Below, in pieces: positions 15,301 to 28,616 of a stretch of DNA of 64,000 nt (positions are counted from its first letter, which is position 1; every line of letters begins with the position of its first letter). Made by a program: the position numbers and the translations under genes. Below the pieces are notes generated by a model. That model was not told the origin of the DNA and made no database searches. It was given only the letters and a program-made list of their open reading frames with translations. Source of the DNA: Luzula sylvatica (taxonomy: Eukaryota; Streptophyta; Magnoliopsida; Poales; Juncaceae); contig OX326957.1 of assembly GCA_946800325.1 (NCBI GenBank), positions 51,393,798-51,457,797 of the forward strand, in the 5' to 3' direction.

Positions 15301-17115
15301 AATAACGTGTTTTTAGATCATTTGTATGGTATATTTTACTACATAACTTTTCACCAAATTTTACAAACACTAAGAAAGTTTGTTTTTCGATTCAAAATAA
15401 GATTTTAACGCTATGAGGAATTCAAATAACGTGTTTTTAGATTATTTGTATCGTATCTTTTAGTACATAACTTTTCATCAAATTTCACAAACACTAAGAA
15501 ATTTTGTTTTTCGATTCAAAACAAGATTTTAACGCTTTGAGGTGTTCAAATATCATGTTTTTAGATCATTTCAATCGTATCTTTTACTACATAACTTTTC
15601 ACCGAATTTCACAAACACTAAGAAAGTTTGTTTTTCGATTCAAAACAGGATTTTAAAGCTTTGAGGAGTTCAAATAACGTGTTTTTAGATCATTTGTATG
15701 GTATATTTTACTACATAACTTTTCACCAAATTTTACAAACACTAAGAAAGTTTGTTTTTCGATTCAAAACAAGATTTTAACGCTTTCAGGAGTTTAAACA
15801 ACGTGTTTTTAAATCCTTTGTATCTTATCTTTAACTACCTAACTTTTCATCAAATTTCACAAACACTAAGAAAGTTTCTTTTTTGATTCAAAACAACATT
15901 TTAACGCTTTGAGGAGTTCAAATAACGTGTTTTTACATCATTTGTATCGTATCTTTTACTACATAAATTTTCACCAAATTTCACGAACACTAAGAAAATT
16001 TGTTTTTCGATTCAAAACAAGATTTTAACACTTTGAGGAGTTCAAATAACGTGTTTTTAGATCATTTGTATCGTATCTTTTACTACATAACTTTTCACCA
16101 AATTTTACAAACACTAAGAAAGTTTGTTTTTCGATTCAAAACAAGATTATAACGCTTTGAGGAGTTCAAATAACGTGTTTTTAGATCATTTGTATCGTGT
16201 CTTTTACTACATAACTTTTCACCAAATTTCACAAACACTAAGAACTTTTGTTTTTCGATTCAAAACAAGATTTTAACGCTTTGAAGAGTTCAAATATCGT
16301 GTTTTTAGATCATTTGTATCGTATCTTTTACTACATAACTTTTCACCAAATTTCACAAACACTAAGAATGTTTGCTTTTCGATTCAAAACAAGATTTTAA
16401 CGCTTTCCGGAGTTCAAATAACGTGTTTTTAGATCATTTATATCGTATCTTTTAGTACATAACTTTTCAACAAATTTCACAAACACTAAAAAAGTTTGTG
16501 TTTCGATTTCAAAACAAGATTTTCACGCTTTGAGAAGTTCAAATAACGTGTTTTTAGATCATTTGTATCGTATCTTTTACTACATAACTTTTAACCAAAT
16601 TTCACAAACACTAAGAAAGTTTGTTTTTCGATTCAAAACAGGATTTTAAAGCTTTGAGGAGTTCAAATAACGTGTTTTTAGATCATTTGTATTGTATATT
16701 TTACTACATAACTTTTCACCAAATTTTACAAACACTAAGAAAGTTTGTTTTTCGATTCAAAACAGGATTTTAACGCTTTGAGCAGTTCAAAATAACGTGT
16801 TTTTAGATCATTTGTATTGTATCTTTTACTACATAACTTTTCACCAAATTTTACAAACACTAAGATAGTTTGTTTTTCGTCTTTTACTACGTAACATTTC
16901 ACCAAATTGTACAAACAAAAAGAAAGTTTTCTTTTCGATTCAAAACAAGATTTTAACGCTATGAGGAATTCAAATAACGTGTTTATAGATCATTTGTATC
17001 GTATCTTTTAGTACATAACTTTTCATCAAATTTCACAAACACTAATAAATTTTGTTTTTCGATTCAAAACAAGATTTTAACGCTTTGAGGTGTTCAAATA
17101 TCATGTTTTTAGATC
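12377..17115 (+). repeat. Satellite HOR block A, unit 3 (4,739 bp, two monomers deleted)
   Basis: Follows the 4,988-bp unit except near 16,640, where about two monomers (249 bp) are missing. The two carrying 'aggagctcaaataacttg' and 'acaacaggatttaaacg' in the full unit (6,660-6,840) are absent, and the sequence joins directly to the 'aacaggattttaaagc' monomer. The junction keeps the monomer phase, as unequal exchange between monomers would. Confidence 0.93.
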
Positions 17116-20100
17116 ATTTCCATAACTAAGAAAGTTTGTGTTTCGATTTCACAAACACTAAGAAAGTTTGTGTTTCGATTTCAAAACAAGATTTTAACGC
17201 TTTGAGAAGTTCAAATAACGTGTTTTTTGATCATTTGTATCGTATCTTTTACTACATAACTTTTTACCAAATTTCACTAACGCTAAGAAAGTTTGTTTTT
17301 CGATTCAAAACAAAATTTTAACGCTTTGAGGAGTTCAAATAACGTGGTTTAAGATCATTTGTATCGTATCTTTTACTACATAAGTTTTCACCAAATTTCA
17401 CAAACACTAAGAAAGTTTGTTTTTCGATTCAAAACAAGATTTTAACGCTTTCAGGAGTTTAAACAACGTGTTTTTAGATCCTTTGTATCTTTTCTTTTAC
17501 TACCTAACTTTTCATCAAATTTCACAAACACTAAGAAAGTTTCTTTTTGGATTCAAAACAACATTTTAACGCTTTGAGGAGTTCAAATAACGTGTTTTTA
17601 CATCATTTGTATCGTATCTTTTACTACATAAATTTTCATCAAATTTCACAAACACTAAGAAAGTTTCTTTTTCGATTCAAAACAACAATTTTAACGTTTT
17701 GAGGAGTTCAAATAACGTGTTTTGCATCATTTGTATCGTATCTTTTACTACATAAATTTTCACCAAATTTAACGAACACTAAGAAAGTTCGTTTTTCGAT
17801 TCAAAACAAGATTTTAACGCTTTCAGGAGTTCAAATAACGTGTTTTTAGATCATTTGTATCGTATCTTTTACTACATAACTTTTCACCAAATTTCACAAA
17901 CACTAAGAAAGTTTGTTTTTCGATTCAAAACATGTTTTTAACGCTTTGTGGAGTTCAAATAACGTGTTTTTTGATCATTTGTATCGTATATTTTACAACA
18001 TAACTTTTCACCAAATTTCACAAACACTAAGAAAGTTTGTTTTTCGATTTCAAAACAAGATTTTAACGCTTTGAGGAGTTCACATAACGTGTTTTTAGAT
18101 CATTTGTATCGTATCTTTTACTACATAACTTTTCACCAAATTTCACAAACACTAAGAAAGTTTGTTTTTCGATTCAAAACAAGATTTTAATGCTTTGAGG
18201 AATTCAAATAACGTGGTTTAAGATCATTTGTATCGTATCTTTTACTACATAACTTTTCACCAAATTTCACAAACACTAAGAAAGTTTGTTTTTCGATTCA
18301 AAACAAGATTTTAACGCTTTGAGGAGTTCAAATAACGTGTTTTAAGATCATTTGTATCGTATCGTTTACTACATAACTTTTCACCAACTTTCAGAAACAT
18401 TAAGAAAGTTTGTTTTTCGATTCAAAACAAGATTTTAAAGCTTTGAGCAGTTTAAATAACGTGTTTTTAGATCGGTTGTATCGTATCTTTTACTACACAC
18501 ATAACTTTTCACCAAATTTCACAAACACTAAGAAAGTTTATTTTTCAATTCAAAACAAGATTTTAACGCTTTGAGGAGTTCAAATAATGTGTTTTTAGAT
18601 CATTTGTATCGTATCTTTTACATAACTTTTCACCAAATTTCAGAAACACTAATAAAGTTTGTTTTTCGATTCAAAACAAGATTTTAACGCTTTGAGGAGT
18701 TCAAAAAACGTGTTTTTAGATCATTTATATCGTATCTTTTCGTACATAACTTTTCACCAAATTTCACAAACACTAAGAAAGTTTGTGTTTCGTTTTCAAA
18801 ACAAGATTTTAACGCTTTGATGAGTTCAAATAACTTGTTTTTACATCATTTGTATCGTATCTTTTACTACATAAATTTTCACCAAATTTCACGAACACTA
18901 AGAAAATTTGTTTTTCGATTCAAAACAAGATTTTAACGCTTTGAGTAGTTCAAATAACGTGTTTTTAGATCATTTGTATCGTATCTTTTACTACATAACT
19001 TTTCACCAAATTTCACGAACACTAAGAAAGTTTGTGTTTCGATTCAAAACAAGCTTTTAACGCTTTGAGGAGCTCAAATAACATGTTTTTAGATCATTTG
19101 TATCGTATCTTTTACTACATAACTTTTCACCAAATTTCACAAATACTAAGAAAGTTTGTTTTTCGATTCAAAACAAGATTTTAACGCTTTCAGGAGTTTA
19201 AACAACGTGTTTTTAGATCCTTTGTATCTTATCTTTAACTACCTAACTTTTCACCAAATTTCACGAACACTAAGAAAGTTTGTGTTTCGATTCAAAACAA
19301 GCTTTTAACGCTTTGAGGAGTTCAAATAACGTGTTTTTACATCATTTGTATCGTATCTTTTACTACATAACTTTTCACCAAATTTCACGAATACTAAGAA
19401 AGTTTGTTTTTCGATTCAAAACAAGATTTTAACGCTTTCAGGAGTTTAAACAACGTGTTTTTAGATCCTTTGTATCTTATCTTTTACTACCTAACTTTTC
19501 ATCAAATTTCACAAACACTCAGAAAGTTTCTTTTTTGATTCAAAACAACATTTTAACGCTTTGAGGAGTTCAAATAACGTGTTTTTACATCATTTGTATA
19601 GTATCTTTTACTACATAAATTTTAACCAAATTTCACGAACACTAAGAAAATTTGTTTTTAGATTCAAAACAAGATTTTAACACTTTGAGGAGTTCAAATA
19701 ACGTGTTTTTAGATCATTTGTATCGTATCTTTTAGTACATAACTTTTCACCAAATTTCACAAACACTAAGAAAGTTTGTTTTTCGATTCAAATAACATGT
19801 TTTTAGATCATTTGTATCGTATCTTTTACTACATAACTTTTCACGAAATTTCACAAACACTAAGAAAGTTTGTTTTTCCATTCACAACAGGATTTTAACG
19901 CTTTGAGGAGTTCAAAATAACGTGTTTGTAGATCATTTGTATGGTATCTTTTACAACATAACTTTTCACCAAATTTCACAAACACTAAGAAAGTTTGTTT
20001 TTCGATTCAAAACAGGATTTTAAAGCTTTGAGGAGTTCAAATAACGTGTTTTTAGATCATTTGTATGGTATATTTTACTACATAACTTTTCACCAAATTT

Positions 20101-21854
20101 TACAAACACTAAGAAAGTTTGTTTTTCGATTCAAAACAAGATTTTAACGCTATGAGGAATTCAAATAACGTGTTTTTAGATTATTTGTATCGTATCTTTT
20201 AGTACATAACTTTTCATCAAATTTCACAAACACTAAGAAATTTTGTTTTTCGATTCAAAACAAGATTTTAACGCTTTGAGGTGTTCAAATATCATGTTTT
20301 TAGATCATTTCAATCGTATCTTTTACTACATAACTTTTCACCGAATTTCACAAACACTAAGAAAGTTTGTTTTTCGATTCAAAACAGGATTTTAAAGCTT
20401 TGAGGAGTTCAAATAACGTGTTTTTAGATCATTTGTATGGTATATTTTACTACATAACTTTTCACCAAATTTTACAAACACTAAGAAAGTTTGTTTTTCG
20501 ATTCAAAACAAGATTTTAACGCTTTCAGGAGTTTAAACAACGTGTTTTTAGATCCTTTGTATCTTATCTTTAACTACCTAACTTTTCATCAAATTTCACA
20601 AACACTAAGAAAGTTTCTTTTTTGATTCAAAACAACATTTTAACGCTTTGAGGAGTTCAAATAACGTGTTTTTACATCATTTGTATCGTATCTTTTACTA
20701 CATAAATTTTCACCAAATTTCACGAACACTAAGAAAATTTGTTTTTCGATTCAAAACAAGATTTTAACACTTTGAGGAGTTCAAATAACGTGTTTTTAGA
20801 TCATTTGTATCGTATCTTTTACTACATAACTTTTCACCAAATTTTACAAACACTAAGAAAGTTTGTTTTTCGATTCAAAACAAGATTATAACGCTTTGAG
20901 GAGTTCAAATAACGTGTTTTTAGATCATTTGTATCGTGTCTTTTACTACATAACTTTTCACCAAATTTCACAAACACTAAGAACTTTTGTTTTTCGATTC
21001 AAAACAAGATTTTAACGCTTTGAAGAGTTCAAATATCGTGTTTTTAGATCATTTGTATCGTATCTTTTACTACATAACTTTTCACCAAATTTCACAAACA
21101 CTAAGAATGTTTGCTTTTCGATTCAAAACAAGATTTTAACGCTTTCCGGAGTTCAAATAACGTGTTTTTAGATCATTTATATCGTATCTTTTAGTACATA
21201 ACTTTTCAACAAATTTCACAAACACTAAAAAAGTTTGTGTTTCGATTTCAAAACAAGATTTTCACGCTTTGAGAAGTTCAAATAACGTGTTTTTAGATCA
21301 TTTGTATCGTATCTTTTACTACATAACTTTTAACCAAATTTCACAAACACTAAGAAAGTTTGTTTTTCGATTCAAAACAGGATTTTAAAGCTTTGAGGAG
21401 TTCAAATAACGTGTTTTTAGATCATTTGTATTGTATATTTTACTACATAACTTTTCACCAAATTTTACAAACACTAAGAAAGTTTGTTTTTCGATTCAAA
21501 ACAGGATTTTAACGCTTTGAGCAGTTCAAAATAACGTGTTTTTAGATCATTTGTATTGTATCTTTTACTACATAACTTTTCACCAAATTTTACAAACACT
21601 AAGATAGTTTGTTTTTCGTCTTTTACTACGTAACATTTCACCAAATTGTACAAACACAAAGAAAGTTTTCTTTTCGATTCAAAACAAGATTTTAACGCTA
21701 TGAGGAATTCAAATAACGTGTTTATAGATCATTTGTATCGTATCTTTTAGTACATAACTTTTCATCAAATTTCACAAACACTAATAAATTTTGTTTTTCG
21801 ATTCAAAACAAGATTTTAACGCTTTGAGGTGTTCAAATATCATGTTTTTAGATC
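17116..21854 (+). repeat. Satellite HOR block A, unit 4 (4,739 bp, same deletion)
   Basis: Carries the same in-phase two-monomer deletion as the previous unit, here near 21,379. The shared breakpoint indicates that units 3 and 4 descend from one deleted unit. Both also share 'acgctttgtggagttcaaat' (17,941 and 22,681), although the latter copy lies in the next unit. Confidence 0.93.
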
Positions 21855-24800
21855 ATTTCCATAACTAAGAAAGTTTGTGTTTCGATTTCACAAACACTAA
21901 GAAAGTTTGTGTTTCGATTTCAAAACAAGATTTTAACGCTTTGAGAAGTTCAAATAACGTGTTTTTTGATCATTTGTATCGTATCTTTTACTACATAACT
22001 TTTTACCAAATTTCACTAACGCTAAGAAAGTTTGTTTTTCGATTCAAAACAAAATTTTAACGCTTTGAGGAGTTCAAATAACGTGGTTTAAGATCATTTG
22101 TATCGTATCTTTTACTACATAAGTTTTCACCAAATTTCACAAACACTAAAAAAGTTTGTTTTTCGATTCAAAACAAGATTTTAACGCTTTCAGGAGTTTA
22201 AACAACGTGTTTTTAGATCCTTTGTATCTTTTCTTTTACTACCTAACTTTTCATCAAATTTCACAAACACTAAGAAAGTTTCTTTTTGGATTCAAAACAA
22301 CATTTTAACGCTTTGAGGAGTTCAAATAACGTGTTTTTACATCATTTGTATCGTATCTTTTACTACATAAATTTTCATCAAATTTCACAAACACTAAGAA
22401 AGTTTCTTTTTCGATTCAAAACAACAATTTTAACGTTTTGAGGAGTTCAAATAACGTGTTTTGCATCATTTGTATCGTATCTTTTACTACATAAATTTTC
22501 ACCAAATTTAACGAACACTAAGAAAGTTCGTTTTTCGATTCAAAACAAGATTTTAACGCTTTCAGGAGTTCAAATAACGTGTTTTTAGATCATTTGTATC
22601 GTATCTTTTACTACATAACTTTTCACCAAATTTCACAAACACTAAGAAAGTTTGTTTTTCGATTCAAAACATGTTTTTAACGCTTTGTGGAGTTCAAATA
22701 ACGTGTTTTTTGATCATTTGTATCGTATATTTTACAACATAACTTTTCACCAAATTTCACAAACACTAAGAAAGTTTGTTTTTCGATTTCAAAACAAGAT
22801 TTTAACGCTTTGAGGAGTTCACATAACGTGTTTTTAGATCATTTGTATCGTATCTTTTACTACATAACTTTTCACCAAATTTCACAAACACTAAGAAAGT
22901 TTGTTTTTCGATTCAAAACAAGATTTTAATGCTTTGAGGAATTCAAATAACGTGGTTTAAGATCATTTGTATCGTATCTTTTACTACATAACTTTTCACC
23001 AAATTTCACAAACACTAAGAAAGTTTGTTTTTCGATTCAAAACAAGATTTTAACGCTTTGAGGAGTTCAAATAACGTGTTTTAAGATCATTTGTATCGTA
23101 TCGTTTACTACATAACTTTTCACCAACTTTCAGAAACATTAAGAAAGTTTGTTTTTCGATTCAAAACAAGATTTTAAAGCTTTGAGCAGTTTAAATAACG
23201 TGTTTTTAGATCGGTTGTATCGTATCTTTTACTACATACATAACTTTTCACCAAATTTCACAAACACTAAGAAAGTTTATTTTTCAATTCAAAACAAGAT
23301 TTTAACGCTTTGAGGAGTTCAAATAATGTGTTTTTAGATCATTTGTATCGTATCTTTTACATAACTTTTCACCAAATTTCAGAAACACTAATAAAGTTTG
23401 TTTTTCGATTCAAAACAAGATTTTAACGCTTTGAGGAGTTCAAAAAACGTGTTTTTAGATCATTTATATCGTATCTTTTCGTACATAACTTTTCACCAAA
23501 TTTCACAAACACTAAGAAAGTTTGTGTTTCGTTTTCAAAACAAGATTTTAACGCTTTGATGAGTTCAAATAACTTGTTTTTACATCATTTGTATCGTATC
23601 TTTTACTACATAAATTTTCACCAAATTTCACGAACACTAAGAAAATTTGTTTTTCGATTCAAAACAAGCTTTTAACGCTTTGAGGAGCTCAAATAACATG
23701 TTTTTAGATCATTTGTATCGTATCTTTTACTACATAACTTTTCACCAAATTTCACAAATACTAAGAAAGTTTGTTTTTCGATTCAAAACAAGATTTTAAC
23801 GCTTTCAGGAGTTTAAACAACGTGTTTTTAGATCCTTTGTATCTTATCTTTAACTACCTAACTTTTCACCAAATTTCACGAACACTAAGAAAGTTTGTGT
23901 TTCGATTCAAAACAAGCTTTTAACGCTTTGAGGAGTTCAAATAACGTGTTTTTACATCATTTGTATCGTATCTTTTACTACATAACTTTTCACCAAATTT
24001 CACGAATACTAAGAAAGTTTGTTTTTCGATTCAAAACAAGATTTTAACGCTTTCAGGAGTTTAAACAACGTGTTTTTAGATCCTTTGTATCTTATCTTTT
24101 ACTACCTAACTTTTCATCAAATTTCACAAACACTCAGAAAGTTTCTTTTTTGATTCAAAACAACATTTTAACGCTTTGAGGAGTTCAAATAACGTGTTTT
24201 TACATCATTTGTATAGTATCTTTTACTACATAAATTTTAACCAAATTTCACGAACACTAAGAAAATTTGTTTTTCGATTCAAAACAAGATTTTAACACTT
24301 TGAGGAGTTCAAATAACGTGTTTTTAGATCATTTGTATCGTATCTTTTAGTACATAACTTTTCACCAAATTTCACAAACACTAAGAAAGTTTGTTTTTCG
24401 ATTCAAATAACATGTTTTTAGATCATTTGTATCGTATCTTTTACTACATAACTTTTCACCAAATTTCACAAACACTAAGAAAGTTTGTTTTTCCATTCAC
24501 AACAGGATTTTAACGCTTTGAGGAGTTCAAAATAACGTGTTTGTAGATCATTTGTATGGTATCTTTTACAACATAACTTTTCACCAAATTTCACAAACAC
24601 TAAGAAAGTTTGTTTTTCGATTCAAAACAGGATTTTAAAGCTTTGAGGAGTTCAAATAACGTGTTTTTAGATCATTTGTATGGTATATTTTACTACATAA
24701 CTTTTCACCAAATTTTACAAACACTAAGAAAGTTTGTTTTTCGATTCAAAACAAGATTTTAACGCTATGAGGAATTCAAATAACGTGTTTTTAGATTATT

Positions 24801-26718
24801 TGTATCGTATCTTTTAGTACATAACTTTTCATCAAATTTCACAAACACTAAGAAATTTTGTTTTTCGATTCAAAACAAGATTTTAACGCTTTGAGGTGTT
24901 CAAATATCATGTTTTTAGATCATTTCAATCGTATCTTTTACTACATAACTTTTCACCGAATTTCACAAACACTAAGAAAGTTTGTTTTTCGATTCAAAAC
25001 AGGATTTTAAAGCTTTGAGGAGTTCAAATAACGTGTTTTTAGATCATTTGTATGGTATATTTTACTACATAACTTTTCACCAAATTTTACAAACACTAAG
25101 AAAGTTTGTTTTTCGATTCAAAACAAGATTTTAACGCTTTCAGGAGTTTAAACAACGTGTTTTTAGATCCTTTGTATCTTATCTTTAACTACCTAACTTT
25201 TCATCAAATTTCACAAACACTAAGAAAGTTTCTTTTTTGATTCAAAACAACATTTTAACGCTTTGAGGAGTTCAAATAACGTGTTTTTACATCATTTGTA
25301 TCGTATCTTTTACTACATAAATTTTCACCAAATTTCACGAACACTAAGAAAATTTGTTTTTCGATTCAAAACAAGATTTTAACACTTTGAGGAGTTCAAA
25401 TAACGTGTTTTTAGATCATTTGTATCGTATCTTTTACTACATAACTTTTCACCAAATTTTACAAACACTAAGAAAGTTTGTTTTTCGATTCAAAACAAGA
25501 TTATAACGCTTTGAGGAGTTCAAATAACGTGTTTTTAGATCATTTGTATCGTGTCTTTTACTACATAACTTTTCACCAAATTTCACAAACACTAAGAACT
25601 TTTGTTTTTCGATTCAAAACAAGATTTTAACGCTTTGAAGAGTTCAAATATCGTGTTTTTAGATCATTTGTATCGTATCTTTTACTACATAACTTTTCAC
25701 CAAATTTCACAAACACTAAGAATGTTTGCTTTTCGATTCAAAACAAGATTTTAACGCTTTCCGGAGTTCAAATAACGTGTTTTTAGATCATTTATATCGT
25801 ATCTTTTAGTACATAACTTTTCAACAAATTTCACAAACACTAAAAAAGTTTGTGTTTCGATTTCAAAACAAGATTTTCACGCTTTGAGAAGTTCAAATAA
25901 CGTGTTTTTAGATCATTTGTATCGTATCTTTTACTACATAACTTTTAACCAAATTTCACAAACACTAAGAAAGTTTGTTTTTCGATTCAAAACAAGATTT
26001 TAACGCTTTGAGGAGCTCAAATAACTTGTTTTTAGATCATTTGTATCGTATCTTTTACTACATAACTTTTCACCAAATTTCACAAACACTAAGAAAGTTT
26101 GTTTTTCGATTCACAACAGGATTTAAACGCTTTGAGGAGTTCAAAATAACGTGTTTGTAGATCATTTGTATGGTATCTTTTACTACATAACTTTTCACCA
26201 AATTTCACAAACACTAAGAAAGTTTGTTTTTCGATTCAAAACAGGATTTTAAAGCTTTGAGGAGTTCAAATAACGTGTTTTTAGATCATTTGTATTGTAT
26301 ATTTTACTACATAACTTTTCACCAAATTTTACAAACACTAAGAAAGTTTGTTTTTCGATTCAAAACAGGATTTTAACGCTTTGAGCAGTTCAAAATAACG
26401 TGTTTTTAGATCATTTGTATTGTATCTTTTACTACATAACTTTTCACCAAATTTTACAAACACTAAGATAGTTTGTTTTTCGTCTTTTACTACGTAACAT
26501 TTCACCAAATTGTACAAACACAAAGAAAGTTTTCTTTTCGATTCAAAACAAGATTTTAACGCTATGAGGAATTCAAATAACGTGTTTATAGATCATTTGT
26601 ATCGTATCTTTTAGTACATAACTTTTCATCAAATTTCACAAACACTAATAAATTTTGTTTTTCGATTCAAAACAAGATTTTAACGCTTTGAGGTGTTCAA
26701 ATATCATGTTTTTAGATC
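21855..26718 (+). repeat. Satellite HOR block A, unit 5 (4,864 bp, one monomer deleted)
   Basis: Lacks a single 124-bp monomer near 23,665: the 'gaaaatttgtttttcg' monomer runs straight into 'aagcttttaacgctttgagg', skipping the 'gagtagttcaaat' monomer present at 4,230 and 9,219. It retains the two monomers deleted in units 3 and 4 (25,975-26,200). Confidence 0.93.
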
Positions 26719-28610
26719 ATTTCCATAACTAAGAAAGTTTGTGTTTCGATTTCACAAACACTAAGAAAGTTTGTGTTTCGATTTCAAAACAAGATTTTAA
26801 CGCTTTGAGAAGTTCAAATAACGTGTTTTTTGATCATTTGTATCGTATCTTTTACTACATAACTTTTTACCAAATTTCACTAACGCTAAGAAAGTTTGTT
26901 TTTCGATTCAAAACAAAATTTTAACGCTTTGAGGAGTTCAAATAACGTGGTTTAAGATCATTTGTATCGTATCTTTTACTACATAAGTTTTCACCAAATT
27001 TCACAAACACTAAGAAAGTTTGTTTTTCGATTCAAAACAAGATTTTAACGCTTTCAGGAGTTTAAACAACGTGTTTTTAGATCCTTTGTATCTTTTCTTT
27101 TACTACCTAACTTTTCATCAAATTTCACAAACACTAAGAAAGTTTCTTTTTGGATTCAAAACAACATTTTAACGCTTTGAGGAGTTCAAATAACGTGTTT
27201 TTACATCATTTGTATCGTATCTTTTACTACATAAATTTTCATCAAATTTCACAAACACTAAGAAAGTTTCTTTTTCGATTCAAAACAACAATTTTAACGT
27301 TTTGAGGAGTTCAAATAACGTGTTTTGCATCATTTGTATCGTATCTTTTACTACATAAATTTTCACCAAATTTAACGAACACTAAGAAAGTTCGTTTTTC
27401 GATTCAAAACAAGATTTTAACGCTTTCAGGAGTTCAAATAACGTGTTTTTAGATCATTTGTATCGTATCTTTTACTACATAACTTTTCACCAAATTTCAC
27501 AAACACTAAGAAAGTTTGTTTTTCGATTCAAAACATGTTTTTAACGCTTTGAGGAGTTCAAATAACGTGTTTTTTGATCATTTGTATCGTATATTTTACT
27601 ACATAACTTTTCACCAAATTTCACAAACACTAAGAAAGTTTGTTTTTCGATTTCAAAACAAGATTTTAACGCTTTGAGGAGTTCACATAACGTGTTTTTA
27701 GATCATTTGTATCGTATCTTTTACTACATAACTTTTCACCAAATTTCACAAACACTAAGAAAGTTTGTTTTTCGATTCAAAACAAGATTTTAATGCTTTG
27801 AGGAATTCAAATAACGTGGTTTAAGATCATTTGTATCGTATCTTTTACTACATAACTTTTCACCAAATTTCACAAACACTAAGAAAGTTTGTTTTTCGAT
27901 TCAAAACAAGATTTTAACGCTTTGAGGAGTTCAAATAACGTGTTTGAAGATCATTTGTATCGTATCGTTTACTACATAACTTTTCACCAACTTTCAGAAA
28001 CATTAAGAAAGTTTGTTTTTCGATTCAAAACAAGATTTTAAAGCTTTGAGCAGTTTAAATAACGTGTTTTTAGATCGGTTGTATCGTATCTTTTACTACA
28101 TACATAACTTTTCACCAAATTTCACAAACACTAAGAAAGTTTATTTTTCAATTCAAAACAAGATTTTAACGCTTTGAGGAGTTCAAATAATGTGTTTTTA
28201 GATCATTTGTATCGTATCTTTTACATAACTTTTCACCAAATTTCAGAAACACTAATAAAGTTTGTTTTTCGATTCAAAACAAGATTTTAACGCTTTGAGG
28301 AGTTCAAAAAACGTGTTTTTAGATCATTTATATCGTATCTTTTCGTACATAACTTTTCACCAAATTTCACAAACACTAAGAAAGTTTGTGTTTCGTTTTC
28401 AAAACAAGATTTTAACGCTTTGATGAGTTCAAATAACTTGTTTTTACATCATTTGTATCGTATCTTTTACTACATAAATTTTCACCAAATTTCACGAACA
28501 CTAAGAAAATTTGTTTTTCGATTCAAAACAAGATTTTAACGCTTTGAGTAGTTCAAATAACGTGTTTTTAGATCATTTGTATCGTATCTTTTACTACATA
28601 ACTTTTCACC
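26719..28610 (+). repeat. Satellite HOR block A, final partial unit
   Basis: Follows the block A order from the anchor for about 1.9 kb (offset 19,330 from 7,389). It leaves that order near 28,610, where the expected 'cacgaacactaagaaagttt' is replaced by 'cacaaacactaaaaaagttt', the first monomer of block B. Confidence 0.9.
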
Positions 28611-28616
28611 AAATTT

